64,000 nt of DNA, taken from positions 2,120,692 to 2,184,691 of the forward strand of contig JACTAT010000036.1 in the NCBI GenBank assembly GCA_014526335.1, written 5' to 3'. A model generated the notes under the pieces. That model saw only the letters and a list, made by a program, of their open reading frames with translations, did no database searches and was not told where the DNA came from. This stretch comes from Chrysaora quinquecirrha. Lineage: Eukaryota; Cnidaria; Scyphozoa; Semaeostomeae; Pelagiidae. The translations under genes and the position numbers were made by a program. Of the stretch, positions 1-12,200 are shown piece by piece. How positions within the stretch are numbered: the first letter of the stretch is position 1; the number at the start of each line of letters is the position of its first letter.

Positions 1-3000
1 ATTTCTTGACCACCCTCGTCACATTCTTTTTGCTTATTCCTTTTCTTAAAGATCTTCTTCCTTCTTTCTTCACACTTTTCATGTCTTTACTATTTTCTTT
101 ATCAATGGAAGCATGATCTTGAATATTCTCCACTTCTTCTTTCATATTTCTCCTCCTTGGCATTTTCGAAGCATTTCTGAACATTTCCTCAATACTTGTT
201 CGTCTCAGTTCACTTTTAACGCAAGTATCATCAATCTCAATGGGATCCTTGGACTTTGAATTCTTTTCCTTTTCTTTTTTCCTTCCTAGGCCTACCATCG
301 TTTAAAATGCTTTCTTCTTCTTTCGACCCCTTTACGTCAATATTTTCACTGACTTTGCTCACTTCTACAACATCCTCTTTATCGTGATCTTTCTTTCTGC
401 ATTTGTCTCTGATTTTCTTGCTTCGACCAAAAAGTGCTCTGATGTCATTGTTTGACTCTTTGGTAGTCTGAGGTGTCTTTTCAGGTGACGAGCTGACTGT
501 GATTATTGTTTTCGGTTTTTCTTGCTTTTCCCATATGATTTTCATGTTTGCTTTAGACTGCTCTGCTTTCAGGACACCTAAAGAAAACAATACAGGGGAA
601 ATGACAAAATAGTCTTAAATTATAAGGGTTATTAGATAGCAAATTGTCTAGTTCTTTTACAATAATTTAAGAACAAGACAGATGAATGCTAAGTCGATTG
701 GATAAAAAGAAAAAAATAATAAAGTTTGCACTTTGACAAGAAGCAATAAGTTGACTTCTTAATTCATGGAATATAACTAGGTTTAATAAGCTTATGAGTT
801 CACAAGTCTGGAAAAACTGTAATTGTCACCTAGCCCTTTAATATAGCTGATTAAACAAATATTTTCTACAAGTGGCATAACACAATAGATGGGTTTGGAA
901 TCGGGAATGTATGACAAGAGCATCGTTGTTTCCACTGAGCTCCTACTGTTTGACAATTAGATGATCACATAAAATAGCATTGTCAGGAAATCTTTTTGAT
1001 AGGAACCATAACCAATTTAATAATATTTAAACATTAACAAAATACTTACATTGCTTAAGAATATTTTTCTGACAATTCAGATAATTTTGCAACATGTTGC
1101 ATATCAGATAATCAGGATTAGCCTTCTGTAAATCACTAATGCACTCTAGTAAACTTCTTTGTTGAATGCAACTTTCTTTTTTCTTTGTCAACACCTTGTA
1201 AAAGATTAAGCATCAGATTTGATGATATTAAATGAACTAAAATTTGTATAACTATGTGATATTCTAAGATTATGCATTTTCTATACTAATAAATTCATAT
1301 ATGTTTGGCAACATGAAAAGTTCAAATAGAATTTGTATAGGATGACAAATAAAATTTTTATAAAATTTGTAAGGGATTTACATAAAACTATAAAATTACA
1401 TTCAAATACAATTCGTTAACAAAATCCAACACCCAAATACTCCATTTGGCTTTTTTGTGATCATTCTTTGTAGCTTTGTCTAGCCTTTCCGTACTCAAGA
1501 TATTCCTTTCATTAATTACCATCCTATGTTCCTATTGTTCTTTGAACTAGTCTACCATCATTCCTGGAATGTGTTGTTAATTTTTCTTTCCAAATCAATC
1601 TTGTATCAAAATCGCATTGACTTCATATAAAAGTCACATATAATTTGTACAAAATGTTCATAATATTTGTATAAATTTGTATTAGGAAAAATAAAAATTT
1701 ATATGTGACTTGCTTTATGCAAATTAATTCCCATAACACATCTTCCAAACAGGCTTATGTAAAGAAACAGCCCAGCCTTTGTATAGATAACTGTAATAAA
1801 ACACACAGAAATTGGCTTTTTGCATTTTGTAACACCTAACTCCTCTAAGTAGCTATGTTCGTTTCACCAATTCTAAGTTCCAAGCTCTATAATCTTTATC
1901 TTTGATTGGACTCAATAACTTTTGTTATACATTATTCATCTTATAATTGTAAATCATTAAGAAACCTTACTTGTCATATCTTACCATTTCAAGACCAACG
2001 AGGGATCTGCAAAAGCTTTTTGTCTCCATAGCAAAATATGAAGCTTTAGTACTTGAGTCAACCAATGAGTAATTGTGTACAGTAAGACCTTCACATGCAT
2101 TCTCATACCATTGCTCTTCATTGGCAGTCCACTGAAACACATGACTTAGCACTGGAAATGGTGCCACTTTTGATATCATGGTAATGGTGCTTTCTTTTAC
2201 TGAAGGGTGCTTTTGGACATCTAACTTAGCAATGTTCTGTGCCTTTGTACTTGTAGTACGTGTTATCCCTATGATGTGATCACAACTAGTGCCCTTCTTT
2301 CCCAGAGACGGAATGGGCTTTTCTTCATTGCCATTCAACGCAACATCATCAATATCCATATTCGTTACTTTGATTTCATTAGAATTACATATTTTGGGGT
2401 CAGAAAAGATATCATGCCTCTTGTTTTCTTCTTTGTCACATTTGGCTTGCTCATTTGAACCAGTACCATTGTCATCAACAATTTTAATGTTACCACTATC
2501 TTCCTTTCTATTTTTTTCATTATCAACATCCTTTTTTATTCTCTTCTTTTTCTTTTTTCTTTTTCTCCGCTTTACATCTGATTCCCAATCTGACGATTCA
2601 GAGTTTTCACTTACAATCTGCTTAGTTTTCTTTCTTGATCCTCTCCTTGGTGCAAAAGTGTCCTGTTCAGATTTATTTTCTTCACAACTTAGCAACAAAT
2701 CATCTTTAACCTCTTCAGTATTTGGTAAACTACTTATATCTTTGCTTTTGACAAAGTCACTGATTTCATTGTTCAACTTTTTACTTGCACACTCATTCAG
2801 AGTAACATATTCAACTTCCCCACTGGGCCTCTTCTGCTCTTTTTCTCTGCAAATTTTAGATGTTTCTTTAGACACAAATTTTGGCTCCTGTTCTACTGTG
2901 CATCTAGCATCTTGGTCTTTCTCTTGAAATGAATGATCATTTCTTGTTTTAGGTTTCTTTGAATTTCCTTTGAAAAATGACAGAATTGATTGCTGTTTGT

Positions 3001-3676
3001 AAATTTCATCAATCTTCTCCTCTTCCTGGGTGACAAATAGAACAATGATTTTCATAGAAAATTAGTTGAAAGATCAATTACCTATGAACTTTGTTTAAAG
3101 GCTTTCCATATAGAGTATTGGTTTTTTTAATCCCAATTTTTTTTTAAAATGTGAATGATTTTTCATTATCTTGATTGTAAAGGTAGCAAATGTTCAATGC
3201 AAGCATGAGAAAGGGTTGGTTTTTATTTCAACAGAAAACCTAGAAAAGGTGGCATTTAAAAATCCTAAACAAATGAAGGTGAAATTCAGCACCAGTTAGT
3301 ACGACCTCCAGAGTAGGTAAACTAACAAGACATTCACCCTGCTGGTTTCAAAGCTAGTAGCTGTTGCTTAGGCTTGATTTTGACCCCCTTAGTGAGAAGT
3401 GGAGAGGACTAAATAAGATTTACTTTATATTGGGGCAGGAGATGCAAGGTTTGGGTTGAAAAAATTTCGAAAATGTGAAAGGAAATTTCTTTGATCAAAC
3501 AAAAATCCTCATGAACAGTGCGGACATTGCTGTATGGCTTACACAAATAAGGTAGGCCAAAGGAAAAGGGCTTGATTTAATTTGCAACCGGCCAGTCACA
3601 GTCCTAGGATAGCCTAGAGCTTCATCCATACCTCAGTCAGATCTCTTTCAGCAGAATCTTCCACGCTGTACTCCAT
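1..3676 (-). CDS. PIP-box protein, 5' exons of a longer gene (3' end outside window)
   Basis: Four exons can be joined in phase on the minus strand: 3676-3632 (ATG, 15 codons, ends at GAG|gtatgg), 3025-1985 (cag|GAAGAG to AAATG|gtaaga), 1194-1050 (acaag|GTG to CAAT|gtaagt) and 577 to the window edge (tttag|GTGTCC). Residues about 22-29 read QQSILSFF, which fits the PCNA-interacting box Qxx[ILM]xx[FY][FY] exactly and is followed by basic residues. The rest is acidic/basic and low in complexity, with lysine-rich nuclear-localisation-like stretches (around 2555-2580). Known from the family: such boxes recruit replication and repair proteins to PCNA. The identity is not recognised; an ATAD5/ELG1-like clamp unloader is one guess from the N-terminal PIP box and charged character, but no ATPase domain lies in the window. 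The last exon shows a frame break near 240-305 (see findings). The gene is divergent from the coiled-coil gene 370 bp away. Confidence 0.7.
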
Positions 3677-4046
3677 GCTACCGATAAACGTCAGGTTATT
3701 TATAATGTTTTTCTAATCACCTATTTGGAAGATAAAAAATACAAATTATTTCGAGAACATCACTAAAACATTTTCCCGCCATTTTTAGGAGCTACCAAAG
3801 AAAAAGAAAAGTTGACCGCGCACGATTACGAAAAGGAGACAAGAATGAAAACGAGACGGCATCGAGGTTTCGAAGATTCGATATGATATTCGATAAATTT
3901 CGTTTTTCGAGTGAAAAATCAGTGGAAAATAATTTTAACAAAACCGTTTGGTAAACAGATGTTGACAAGCAGTTGTTTGGCTAAATATAAATTTATTTAT
4001 CCAACAGTCTCTCCTTCAAAATATAAACTGGTATCAACTTTTTGAA
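3677..4046. promoter_or_regulatory. Head-to-head (bidirectional) promoter region
   Basis: Only 370 bp separate the start codons of two divergently read genes, the PIP-box gene on the minus strand and the coiled-coil gene on the plus strand. No clear TATA box is placed for either gene. The stretch holds an E2F-like site at 3772-3780 and some CpG-containing sequence (around 3811-3865), unusual for this AT-rich window. A shared promoter is inferred from the arrangement alone. Confidence 0.5.
3772..3780. promoter_or_regulatory. E2F-like site TTTCCCGCC
   Basis: The sequence TTTCCCGCC matches the E2F consensus TTTSSCGC. It lies about 96 bp upstream of the PIP-box gene start codon and about 270 bp upstream of the coiled-coil gene. 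E2F sites normally drive G1/S genes, which fits a PCNA-binding product. The match is short and could be chance, but a longer version sits upstream of POLD2 in the same window. Confidence 0.4.
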
Positions 4047-7000
4047 ATGGATGAACTTGGAGTTGAATGTTGCGATGATTTTGCGATGGCGAGAGATGAA
4101 AGTGTAATGATAGAGAATTCTTTCACAGAAAACATAGAAGAGCGGAGGATTGACTTATCGCTTAATAATGATTGCGTTCACTTCTTAAAACAGAAGCTAG
4201 ATGTTGCAAATTCAACCATTGAGAGTTTTGAAAAGGATAGAAGATCGCACATAAATGAACGAGAAAGACTTATCAACGATAAAGTCCAAGCTCAAAAGGA
4301 TGTCGATAAAATGAAGAACCAGATTGGTAAGTTAACAAATAAACATCGTGACATTCAGGAGGAAAAGAAAAGGAAAGCAGGCTTAGATTTCAGTTAGAAG
4401 ATGATGTTAAAGACCTCAAGATGAAGCTATGCACAGCGGAACGACGAAATGGCGCGGTAGAAGGGACGGTGAGCAAATTGAAGGAAAAAATCAATGTTTT
4501 AAATCTTGAGAAATCTGAGCTGCAGAAGGAAGCGAGAGAATGGCAGATAGCAATATCAGCGTTTCAGGAATACAGCGAGGCTCTAGTGAAGCTTCAAGAT
4601 TTACACAAGGAAAGAGGTGAGTTGCTGGTTAGCAAGGTCGCTGAGCAGAAAACAAAAGTAGAGAATCTGGAACAAATCACAAAAAGACATACCCAAGAGT
4701 TACATGACCAGCAAATTGAAGTTGTAACCCTCAATGATGAAGCTGAAAGATATGGTCAGATTTTGAATCAATTCAAATTTTGTTACGGAAGAATTATAAC
4801 CGATTTGCAAGATTTAAAAGAAAGTATACGGAACACAAACGACAAGATGCAGGAAGAAACTTACATGCTTGCTGAAGCGTTCGAGAAATGTAACGATGAC
4901 TGCAGTCATTATAAGCTTGAAAATGAACAACTGAGACTGAAATTGGACAATTTAAATGAAGATAGGGAAAATAAAGTTTATGAGCTTAGTAAGACAAAAG
5001 ATGAGACACAAAGTTTGGAAAGACAAATTAGAAGTTTAGTAGAAGAGAAAGAAAGTGCAAAACAAGCATTGTCTGTTCAAATGGGTGAGGTTTCAATCAA
5101 AGTTTCAAAAATTCAAGAACTTGAGAAAAAGATTGAGGAACACGAGTCAAAAAGGGAAGATTTAGAAGCTTGTATTGATACGAAAGAGTGGAAGAGAAAA
5201 GAACTGGAGAACGAAAACGAGAAACTGAGAAGTGAGATGAAGAGTATTGAGAAAAAATTGCATGTTGAGAAGAATTCAGTCAAACAGCTAAATCGTCAGA
5301 ATATCAAACTGAAAGAAGACTACAGCAAAGTTTCTTTACAAATGAAAAATACGAAGAAACAATACAAAGAAATAAGAAAGGAAGCTGATGACCTTGACTG
5401 TAAATTACAAGCCAGTTTATCTTCTCAACAGATTTCTGAATGCAAAATCCAAGAAATGAACAACACTTTTGAACATTACAAGGAAGAAAACGATGAAATT
5501 TTAATGAAGTATCAACAGGCTTGTAACACAATAACATCCAACGATCAACAAATCTTGTCTCTTATTGAACAGCGAGACGAGCTTCAAGAAAAGTATTCTC
5601 AGCTAAATCAGAAGAATGTCCAAATGGAAGCTAATCTTCAGAAAACAGAGAAGGGGTTTGATAGAATCCAACATATTTATTCGAAACTTGTGTGCGAAAA
5701 GGAGCAGGCCGTACAGAAAATCGATGAAATGATGGACAATAAAGAAATTTCTGACAAAAAAGTTCGAGATTTAGAAAAAGCGTTATGGCAAAAAGGATTT
5801 ACAGAAAGCAGCTTCAAAGAAAAGGTGAAACAAATGGAAGATCATGTAAAACAATTACAAAAGGAGAGAAATGATTTTGCACAAAAAGGTATTTTAATCA
5901 TATTTTGTTCTTCTAGTTCTATCTTTAGCCATTTTAGGCATTTTTCTGTACGCAAAGTGAACGTGTCACTATGAGTCGTAATGTATTACCTTTGTTTTGT
6001 TATTTCAAGAGCTTTAATTTTATTTTGGGCCTTAAAATTCTGTTTAAGAACACTGTGTACTACAACGTAGTGTAGAAATGCATGAGTAAATCCATGAAGT
6101 CAAATGGAACGGTGAAAAGAATGTTCACATAAGAGATGAATCTGTTATGTTCCAATGTACGCCTCTCTTTTCAAAGGAGTCCACTGTTAGAACGGAAAGG
6201 AAAACTCCCAATTGTTCTGCTGTCCTGTGAACACTTGCAATATGTTTAATTGGCGAGTTCCACATCATTTCGATCTGGTCCATTTCCGTGTAAGATGTGA
6301 CAAGATGCAATTCATCGCAGCTTCAGGCCGGTTTTCGCAGTTGTGATTTCTATAATGATACAAAATATGACACAAACCTGAATCAAAGTTACGATCTTGA
6401 CCCAGGGATACTTCAATGCTCATTCGAGTTCCTTGTTTAAAACACTAGATATTCTGCCCAGACGTTTTTACGCTGGTGGACCCGTGTATAGAAAAACAAA
6501 GAAATATTTACCCATTTATATCAATATCGCAAATCAGTGGGTCCAATTTAAGTGCTGGTAAACTGCGGCACCTCTGAACATGGCGAAAAGGGCTTTTAAT
6601 TTGTGCTGATAACTAAAACGCATTTAACCAATACAAAACTTATATCAGGCTTTCAAAACCAACCATTTTTTAAAAGTATTCATATAATAATGTATTGATG
6701 TGTAGACTATCCATGTGTAGAGTATTTTTACGAAAGCACACCCATATGTAGAGACACCACATGAAGCAGAAAACCCACCACATCAAACATAATAACCTAC
6801 ACTCACAACGTTTGTACGTATTCAGCGCAGTAGTGCATATAGGGTGGTTAGCGGGACACTTTTACGTTAATTATGGATTTTCACCAACTACTGATAATTA
6901 TATATGCAATGCATTCATACTTAGTCTGCATATAAAACGTCTTTCCGATATTAAATCATTTATAGTTAGAGATCTGGAGAAAAGACATGCACAAGAATTG

Positions 7001-7818
7001 AAGCAAATTGAAAGCCAATTTGAAGGTAGATACCTGGCAAAAGAAAGTGAGCTTGACATGCAAGCGTCTAAGAAAGAAATCCTTCAGATTTATTTGAAGA
7101 AAATGGAAGATCAGCTCAAACAGAAAGAAACACAAATTGAGGTCAAAAGAGAAGAGTTGAGAAACGTCTTATCAAGACTTTCAGAAGTAAGAAACGAAAA
7201 AGAACGATGTGCAAGAAAAGTCGGTATGTTTTCAGCATTCCAAACTTGTTTCTGATATTTTACTACTACTGTGACTCTCTTCTCACAATAAGAGATACTT
7301 TTGTATTTCAGAGTCTTTGCTGGTTACAGAGAAAAGTCTATCCTCAAAAGTTGAAAAATTAGAAGTAAATGTAAAAGATTTGGAAAGAAAAGAACAAAAC
7401 CTTTCAAGAGATCTTCACCTTAGAAAAAATGAGGTAAGCTTCAGTCCACTGGTATATTGAAAAAAATGTATTATTAGTACGTCATGTCTTATCCAAAGCT
7501 TCGAACATTGATAAGTTGGCATAAGAATTTTACAACAAAAACGACAATTTTGAGGTTGAAAGACATGTTTCGAACGTTCATCGTTCATGTCTTAAGTTTT
7601 ACAGTTTGGCCATGTGGAAAGACAGTGCTCGTCAAACATTATTTGTTTGCTTTGTCGTGCAACAAATGTTACTTACTTTTCCTTTTCAAGCAATGTTTTT
7701 AACAAACAATGTTTGATTGTGTTGATTTGCTAAGGCCCAAAGCTTAGAAAAACAAGGGAATGCCGCTGATCTGCGACACCCCAGAATGGTGAATGCAACT
7801 CATGCTGAAATACCCTAA
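4047..7818 (+). CDS. Long coiled-coil protein, five exons
   Basis: Exons: 4047-5888 (ends AAAAG|gtattt), 6966-7223 (tatag|TTAGAG to GTCG|gtatgt), 7312-7433 (ttcag|AGTCTT to GAG|gtaagc) and 7735-7818 (ctaag|GCCCAA to TAA). All junction phases agree. The product is about 750 residues, almost entirely Glu/Lys/Gln-rich heptad-like helix after an acidic head of about 35 residues (MDELGVECCDDFAMARDES), with a short non-helical tail. This composition is typical of structural rods such as synaptonemal-complex, centrosomal or kinetochore proteins, but sequence alone cannot separate these and I assign no name. The first exon is open only if either a 32-nt intron (4327-4358, canonical GTAAGT...TTCAG) is removed or an indel in the A-rich stretch at about 4360-4395 is assumed. 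The neighbouring POLD2 gene is convergent. Confidence 0.7.
5889..6965 (+). other. Intron of the coiled-coil gene, no other gene seen
   Basis: This is the longest intron of the coiled-coil gene, bounded by a gtattt donor and a tttatag acceptor. Short open frames inside it (for example 6125-6310 minus and the first part of 6761-7255) show no recognisable protein. I see no repeat or RNA gene. Confidence 0.5.
7490..7715. mobile_element. Degenerate copy of the CAAACATTGTTTG palindromic MITE family
   Basis: Inside the last intron of the coiled-coil gene, phrases such as TTTGGCCATGTGGAAA, GTCAAACATTATTTG and AACAAACAATGTTTGATTG resemble the inner and terminal sequence of the better preserved palindromic element at 14857-15224. 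The ends are not clear, so the limits are approximate. Confidence 0.35.
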
Positions 7819-9216
7819 AATCATCAAGAAAGAAGTAGCAACATCAATCGAAATAGTAAACAAAGAGATGTGGCTTTATATGTGGCTTTATATCTATAAT
7901 ACATGAGCATAATGTATATTCTGCTGGTAGCCCTGTTCATCTTAGTTCAACATTGCAAAATTTTTGAAAAGGAAATTAGCCTATAACAAGTTAATACACA
8001 TAATTTTCGAGTTGAAATAACATGTTATTACAGTAGCTATTTTCTACAGATAAAGATGATAAATATGGTATGGGCAAAAACAACAGCTGCTGCACTTGAA
8101 ACTATTGGCCAAGAGATTTGCTGCTCAAGCAAACTCAAGGTAAACGCGGTTTATAGATAAAGATATGCTATCTAGACATTTATCATCGACATTTAGATTT
8201 CTGTTTCTTGGGAAAATATTTCAAAATGCATGTACTTCCTTTTATTGAGGGACAAAACACGTGTAAAGCACGTGTTTAGTTTGCTTTGGACAAAGAATAT
8301 GAATTTTTTACCTGGAAAGTATAAAGATAGTACCTTCGACTTACAAACGTAACAAAACCAACGATATAACGAACACAACATCAGAAGAAATCTAACCAAT
8401 ATTCAGATGTGGCAAAAGTCATCAGTAAATAAAAACCAAATAAAAATTTACCATGCTTGCCTAGAAAAAATTTAATCTTAATCTTATCGGTCGTATCCCT
8501 TCAGAAAAGAGAATAAACTGGCCGAAATGTTTAAGGATCGGGAGATAGAGAGCTGCTGAGGTATTGGCGAATCGGATCAGTTAAAAGCTCTATGTTCTAA
8601 ATTTTGTGAAATATTAATTTTGGCTTCACACTGCAAGTTCAGCCGGTTTTAATTAAACCAGAGTTCTGATTGGTCAGCTCAACTAATCGAATCAATCTGA
8701 TTGGTGGAAGTTTAACCTGGTTCAATTAAAGCTGGTTTTCAAGTGTCAATGTCAAAGCATAATAATATTAGGCATAAGGCAGGTAAAAAGTATAAATAAC
8801 CAAAAACCTTAACAATTGTTTATTTTTTGTTTAAAGCCATGATGTACCAATGAAGAAAGCAAAATCAACAGAGACAGTTTGGCTGGAGAAACACTTACTT
8901 TAAAACACCATAACAGATATAATGTGATAAATAATATAGTTGCCTGTTCGATTCGTTTCCACTTGCATGTTATAATTAATCGTGTTAATTACTGACATCA
9001 TATTATAGATCTTCATAAATTGTTTTCTAAAACGATCCTTTCAAGACAGTCTGAAAATTTAACTCCTCAGGTATATAAATACAGAATTTTAACACAACTC
9101 AAGTAATATTACAACGACTGTTCTTTTCACAAGTTGTTTTCAGAAGGAGATGAACAAATATCTTACCCAACTTTCTTATTATATTTTCCACATGTTGACA
9201 GCGAAACATAAACGAT
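7819..9216. other. Intergenic region between convergent genes
   Basis: This is the AT-rich spacer between the 3' ends of the coiled-coil gene and POLD2. It holds AATAAA-like strings (for example near 8430-8450) that could serve as poly(A) signals. No protein gene, RNA gene or clear repeat was recognised. Confidence 0.5.
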
Positions 9217-12200
9217 TCAAAGCGAGTCTCCAAGTGATAACGGCATGCAAGACATGTCCTTCAAATTCACTATTACTGCAGTGCTAGTTGAACTAAAATC
9301 AGGAACAGTCACCAATACCACTGTTTGGCCATGATCTCCTGAAATTAACAAAAGGGCTTGTAGCATATGCCAGTCGTTTATCAGCAAGATTATCTGTTGT
9401 TTTCTAAACTAATACATACTCATTTTCGGACAATTTTCAAAACAAAAACGTTTATAGTTCTTGCTGGGTGAGGAGTATCAATTATCAGTAGAAATCAAAG
9501 GGAATCGACACTGGTAAAATTTGTATCTTAGATCGTCTGTTTGTATCTTAGATTGTCTATTTGCATCTTAGATTGTCTGTGTCTTAGGTTAATGGAAAAT
9601 GCATTGACTCGGCTGTGCATGATAAAAACTCATTTTTCTATTTTTCAAAAGCTCAATTTACCCGTGTCCATTCTCTTTAACTGACTGTAGTGAAACCCTC
9701 GCAAGATTGAGTTTGCTATAGAAGATTACCCAAAGCTGTTAACAATTATCAATATGTTCGTACAATGTATCGAAGTAAGATACATGGGACGTTTCTATTG
9801 TTAAACAGCGTACAAAACACCACGAGAAGCTTAGATAGTCGAAAACTGGCGTATTGCAGTACAAAGGTATTGTAGCTAATTTCTTGGCTTAACTTAGTAC
9901 GGATGAACACTTACCAGCGTATAGGAACCAAATTAACAAAAATGGTACAGTCACGTTGAACCCGCCAATTGTTTCAAGTTAGACAGCTTGACAAATTTAT
10001 CAATCCTCTACCTTTAAAGGAGGGTTATATAGTCTCAAGGTATTACACTAGCAATGAATCGTAGTGAATAGACGTCAGTTACCTTTCAGAGTTCTTGAAG
10101 CAAAAGAGGGCTGGTTTCCAGCAAAATAGACATTTGGACAGTCATGCAACAGCAATGGATCATCAGTATAATATGGATAACAACCTAAAAGAATGCACGC
10201 ATGCGTGGGCTTAAATACTGTAGCAAAAGATATCACAAGTGATTTACAAAAATATTGCGTATCACGTAATGCTCATTACATTGGATTCGATCCTGGGTTA
10301 TTTTTAAATGAAGGCAAGCTGTCTCTTTCAATGTTCTAAACTGCCAGATGAAATAGCCAGAACGAATCACCCAATTTCAGTCTCTTCCAAAGAAATAAAA
10401 AATTTACGAGAGATTAGAGACTGACTACTTCATTGTTTAAGGAAATGGAAAAGCCGGTTAGCCAATAATGGCTTTTGAAGGTATGACCAATAATGGTTTT
10501 AGGAATGACCAATAATGGCTTTTGAATAAGATGTGATATCCGCGTTATAATAATACAAGAGTTTTAAATTGCTTCCATAATCCCATTTAATAAAAAAGTT
10601 TGAAACAAACAGTTATAGAGAACATACAATATCATAAAATCAAGGCACCTTTTCATGATATAGCTTGGGTCTTCATACACGGCATAAGAACAAAAACTCG
10701 AGTTTTTTGAATGACTAGCTATGGAACATAAGTGTACTTACTTAAAGTATCAGGGCAAGTAGGACATATGTGACCACACATCAACGTATGCTCAAGAATA
10801 TCCATTCGATCAGTGAGAGACGAAAATTTGTATATGTCATCGATATTCTGACCCGATGTACCCAAGAATCTACAAAGAAGATCAACACATAATGATTGGT
10901 TAGTTAACAGCTTTTGAGTAGTACAAAACTTCAAAATGTCGATAAACAGCGGAAACATTTTCGGGCAACCTTTTCTCGTCTGAAACTCATCAGAGTGCGA
11001 TTCTGATTCGTTAGTTGAAACTGACTTCCTGTTATCGAACGAGTCATTTGCATTGCTATGATAATGGGGAATTAGTAATAAGACAAAATGCTGCAGTGCG
11101 TAGTTTAAACCGTCAAAATGTATTTGAACGAATCAAAACAAATTGCAGGTAAAACAATTTTTTTAAAATAAAGACAAAAATTTAGTCACGAACAAATTTT
11201 TTATCCCCTTGTAATGTATTTGAGGGCATTGAAACAATTGGTAGGCTATAGGCAACATGACAAGGCCATATTAAGAGGTTGAGGACACGGTTATATCATG
11301 GAGGCAACGGTTTCCAGTAAACAGTAAACAGTAAACAGTATGTAATAATATTTTCGCATCGTGCTTCTAAGGTAAGAGAAGCTGACTGGAGAAATTAATT
11401 TCCAAATATCGGAGTAAAAATTATTTTTTGTTCTAAAATGTTTCGAACGAACTTTGCAAATGAGTACAAATTACTATGTTTGGATAAACTCTTTAATTCG
11501 AAATATGTCGTTTTTGAAAAGCAACAGACAGACCAAGAAAAAGACCGGGAAAGGTCAATCTAGACAAGAAAGAATTAAAATAAAAAACTCTTTTATTGTT
11601 GATAACGTTCTTGTTTTTTGAAAACAAAATTCTAAATCGATTTTATAGCGCTGTTAAAAACACACAAGATCGCGTAAAATGGCAGCAAGTCTCATTAATC
11701 TGGACGTAAAAAAAACCACCGAGGACATAACAAACCCTCTAGCAGTGACCACCTTCAAAAGGCCTTCCTGGTGACAACGTTCAAAAAGTGTCTGTTGAGC
11801 GAAAAAGATCTAAAAGTAGCCAAAAATCCAGCAATAAACTGGAATATTGCCGGCTATTGGAAAACAGCTAGGAACTAGAATTGCAAATATTGCAGATAAC
11901 GCCAATATATAACTTTACTTCAAGATGCATGCGTAGCCAGTTTCACTCTGACATAACAAAAACAAATACCATAAAGAAATCTATTTAAAAACTGACCTGA
12001 CACCTCCAACAGTGGCTTCATATGGATTGCTAACGCTTTGAACTGTTGAATATGACGACGATTTTGCAAACATGCATTTATGAAGTGGTTGCTGTGGCAT
12101 AAAATGATTGGCAGGGTCGTATTCGCCAGGCATCACATCAATAGGGACAGAAGACTGATGAAATAAAAAAAAATCCCTGTTTTAGTGAAAAATCTATCAA

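Noticed and set aside
2289..2927. 212-codon plus-strand frame rich in Ser/Leu/Phe
   Set aside because: It is the complement of the Lys/Glu/Asp-rich coding exon of the PIP-box gene, a common shadow effect, and has no splice or domain support.
10870..11057. Extension of POLD2 exon 9 upstream in the same open frame
   Set aside because: The acceptor TTTGTAG at 10870-10876 gives the expected GVRFLGTSG junction, and the upstream reading is unrelated to the family, so it is intron.
11310..11340. CAGTAAACAGTAAACAGTAAACAGTA as a regulatory element
   Set aside because: It is a simple 8-bp tandem repeat with no other sign of function.
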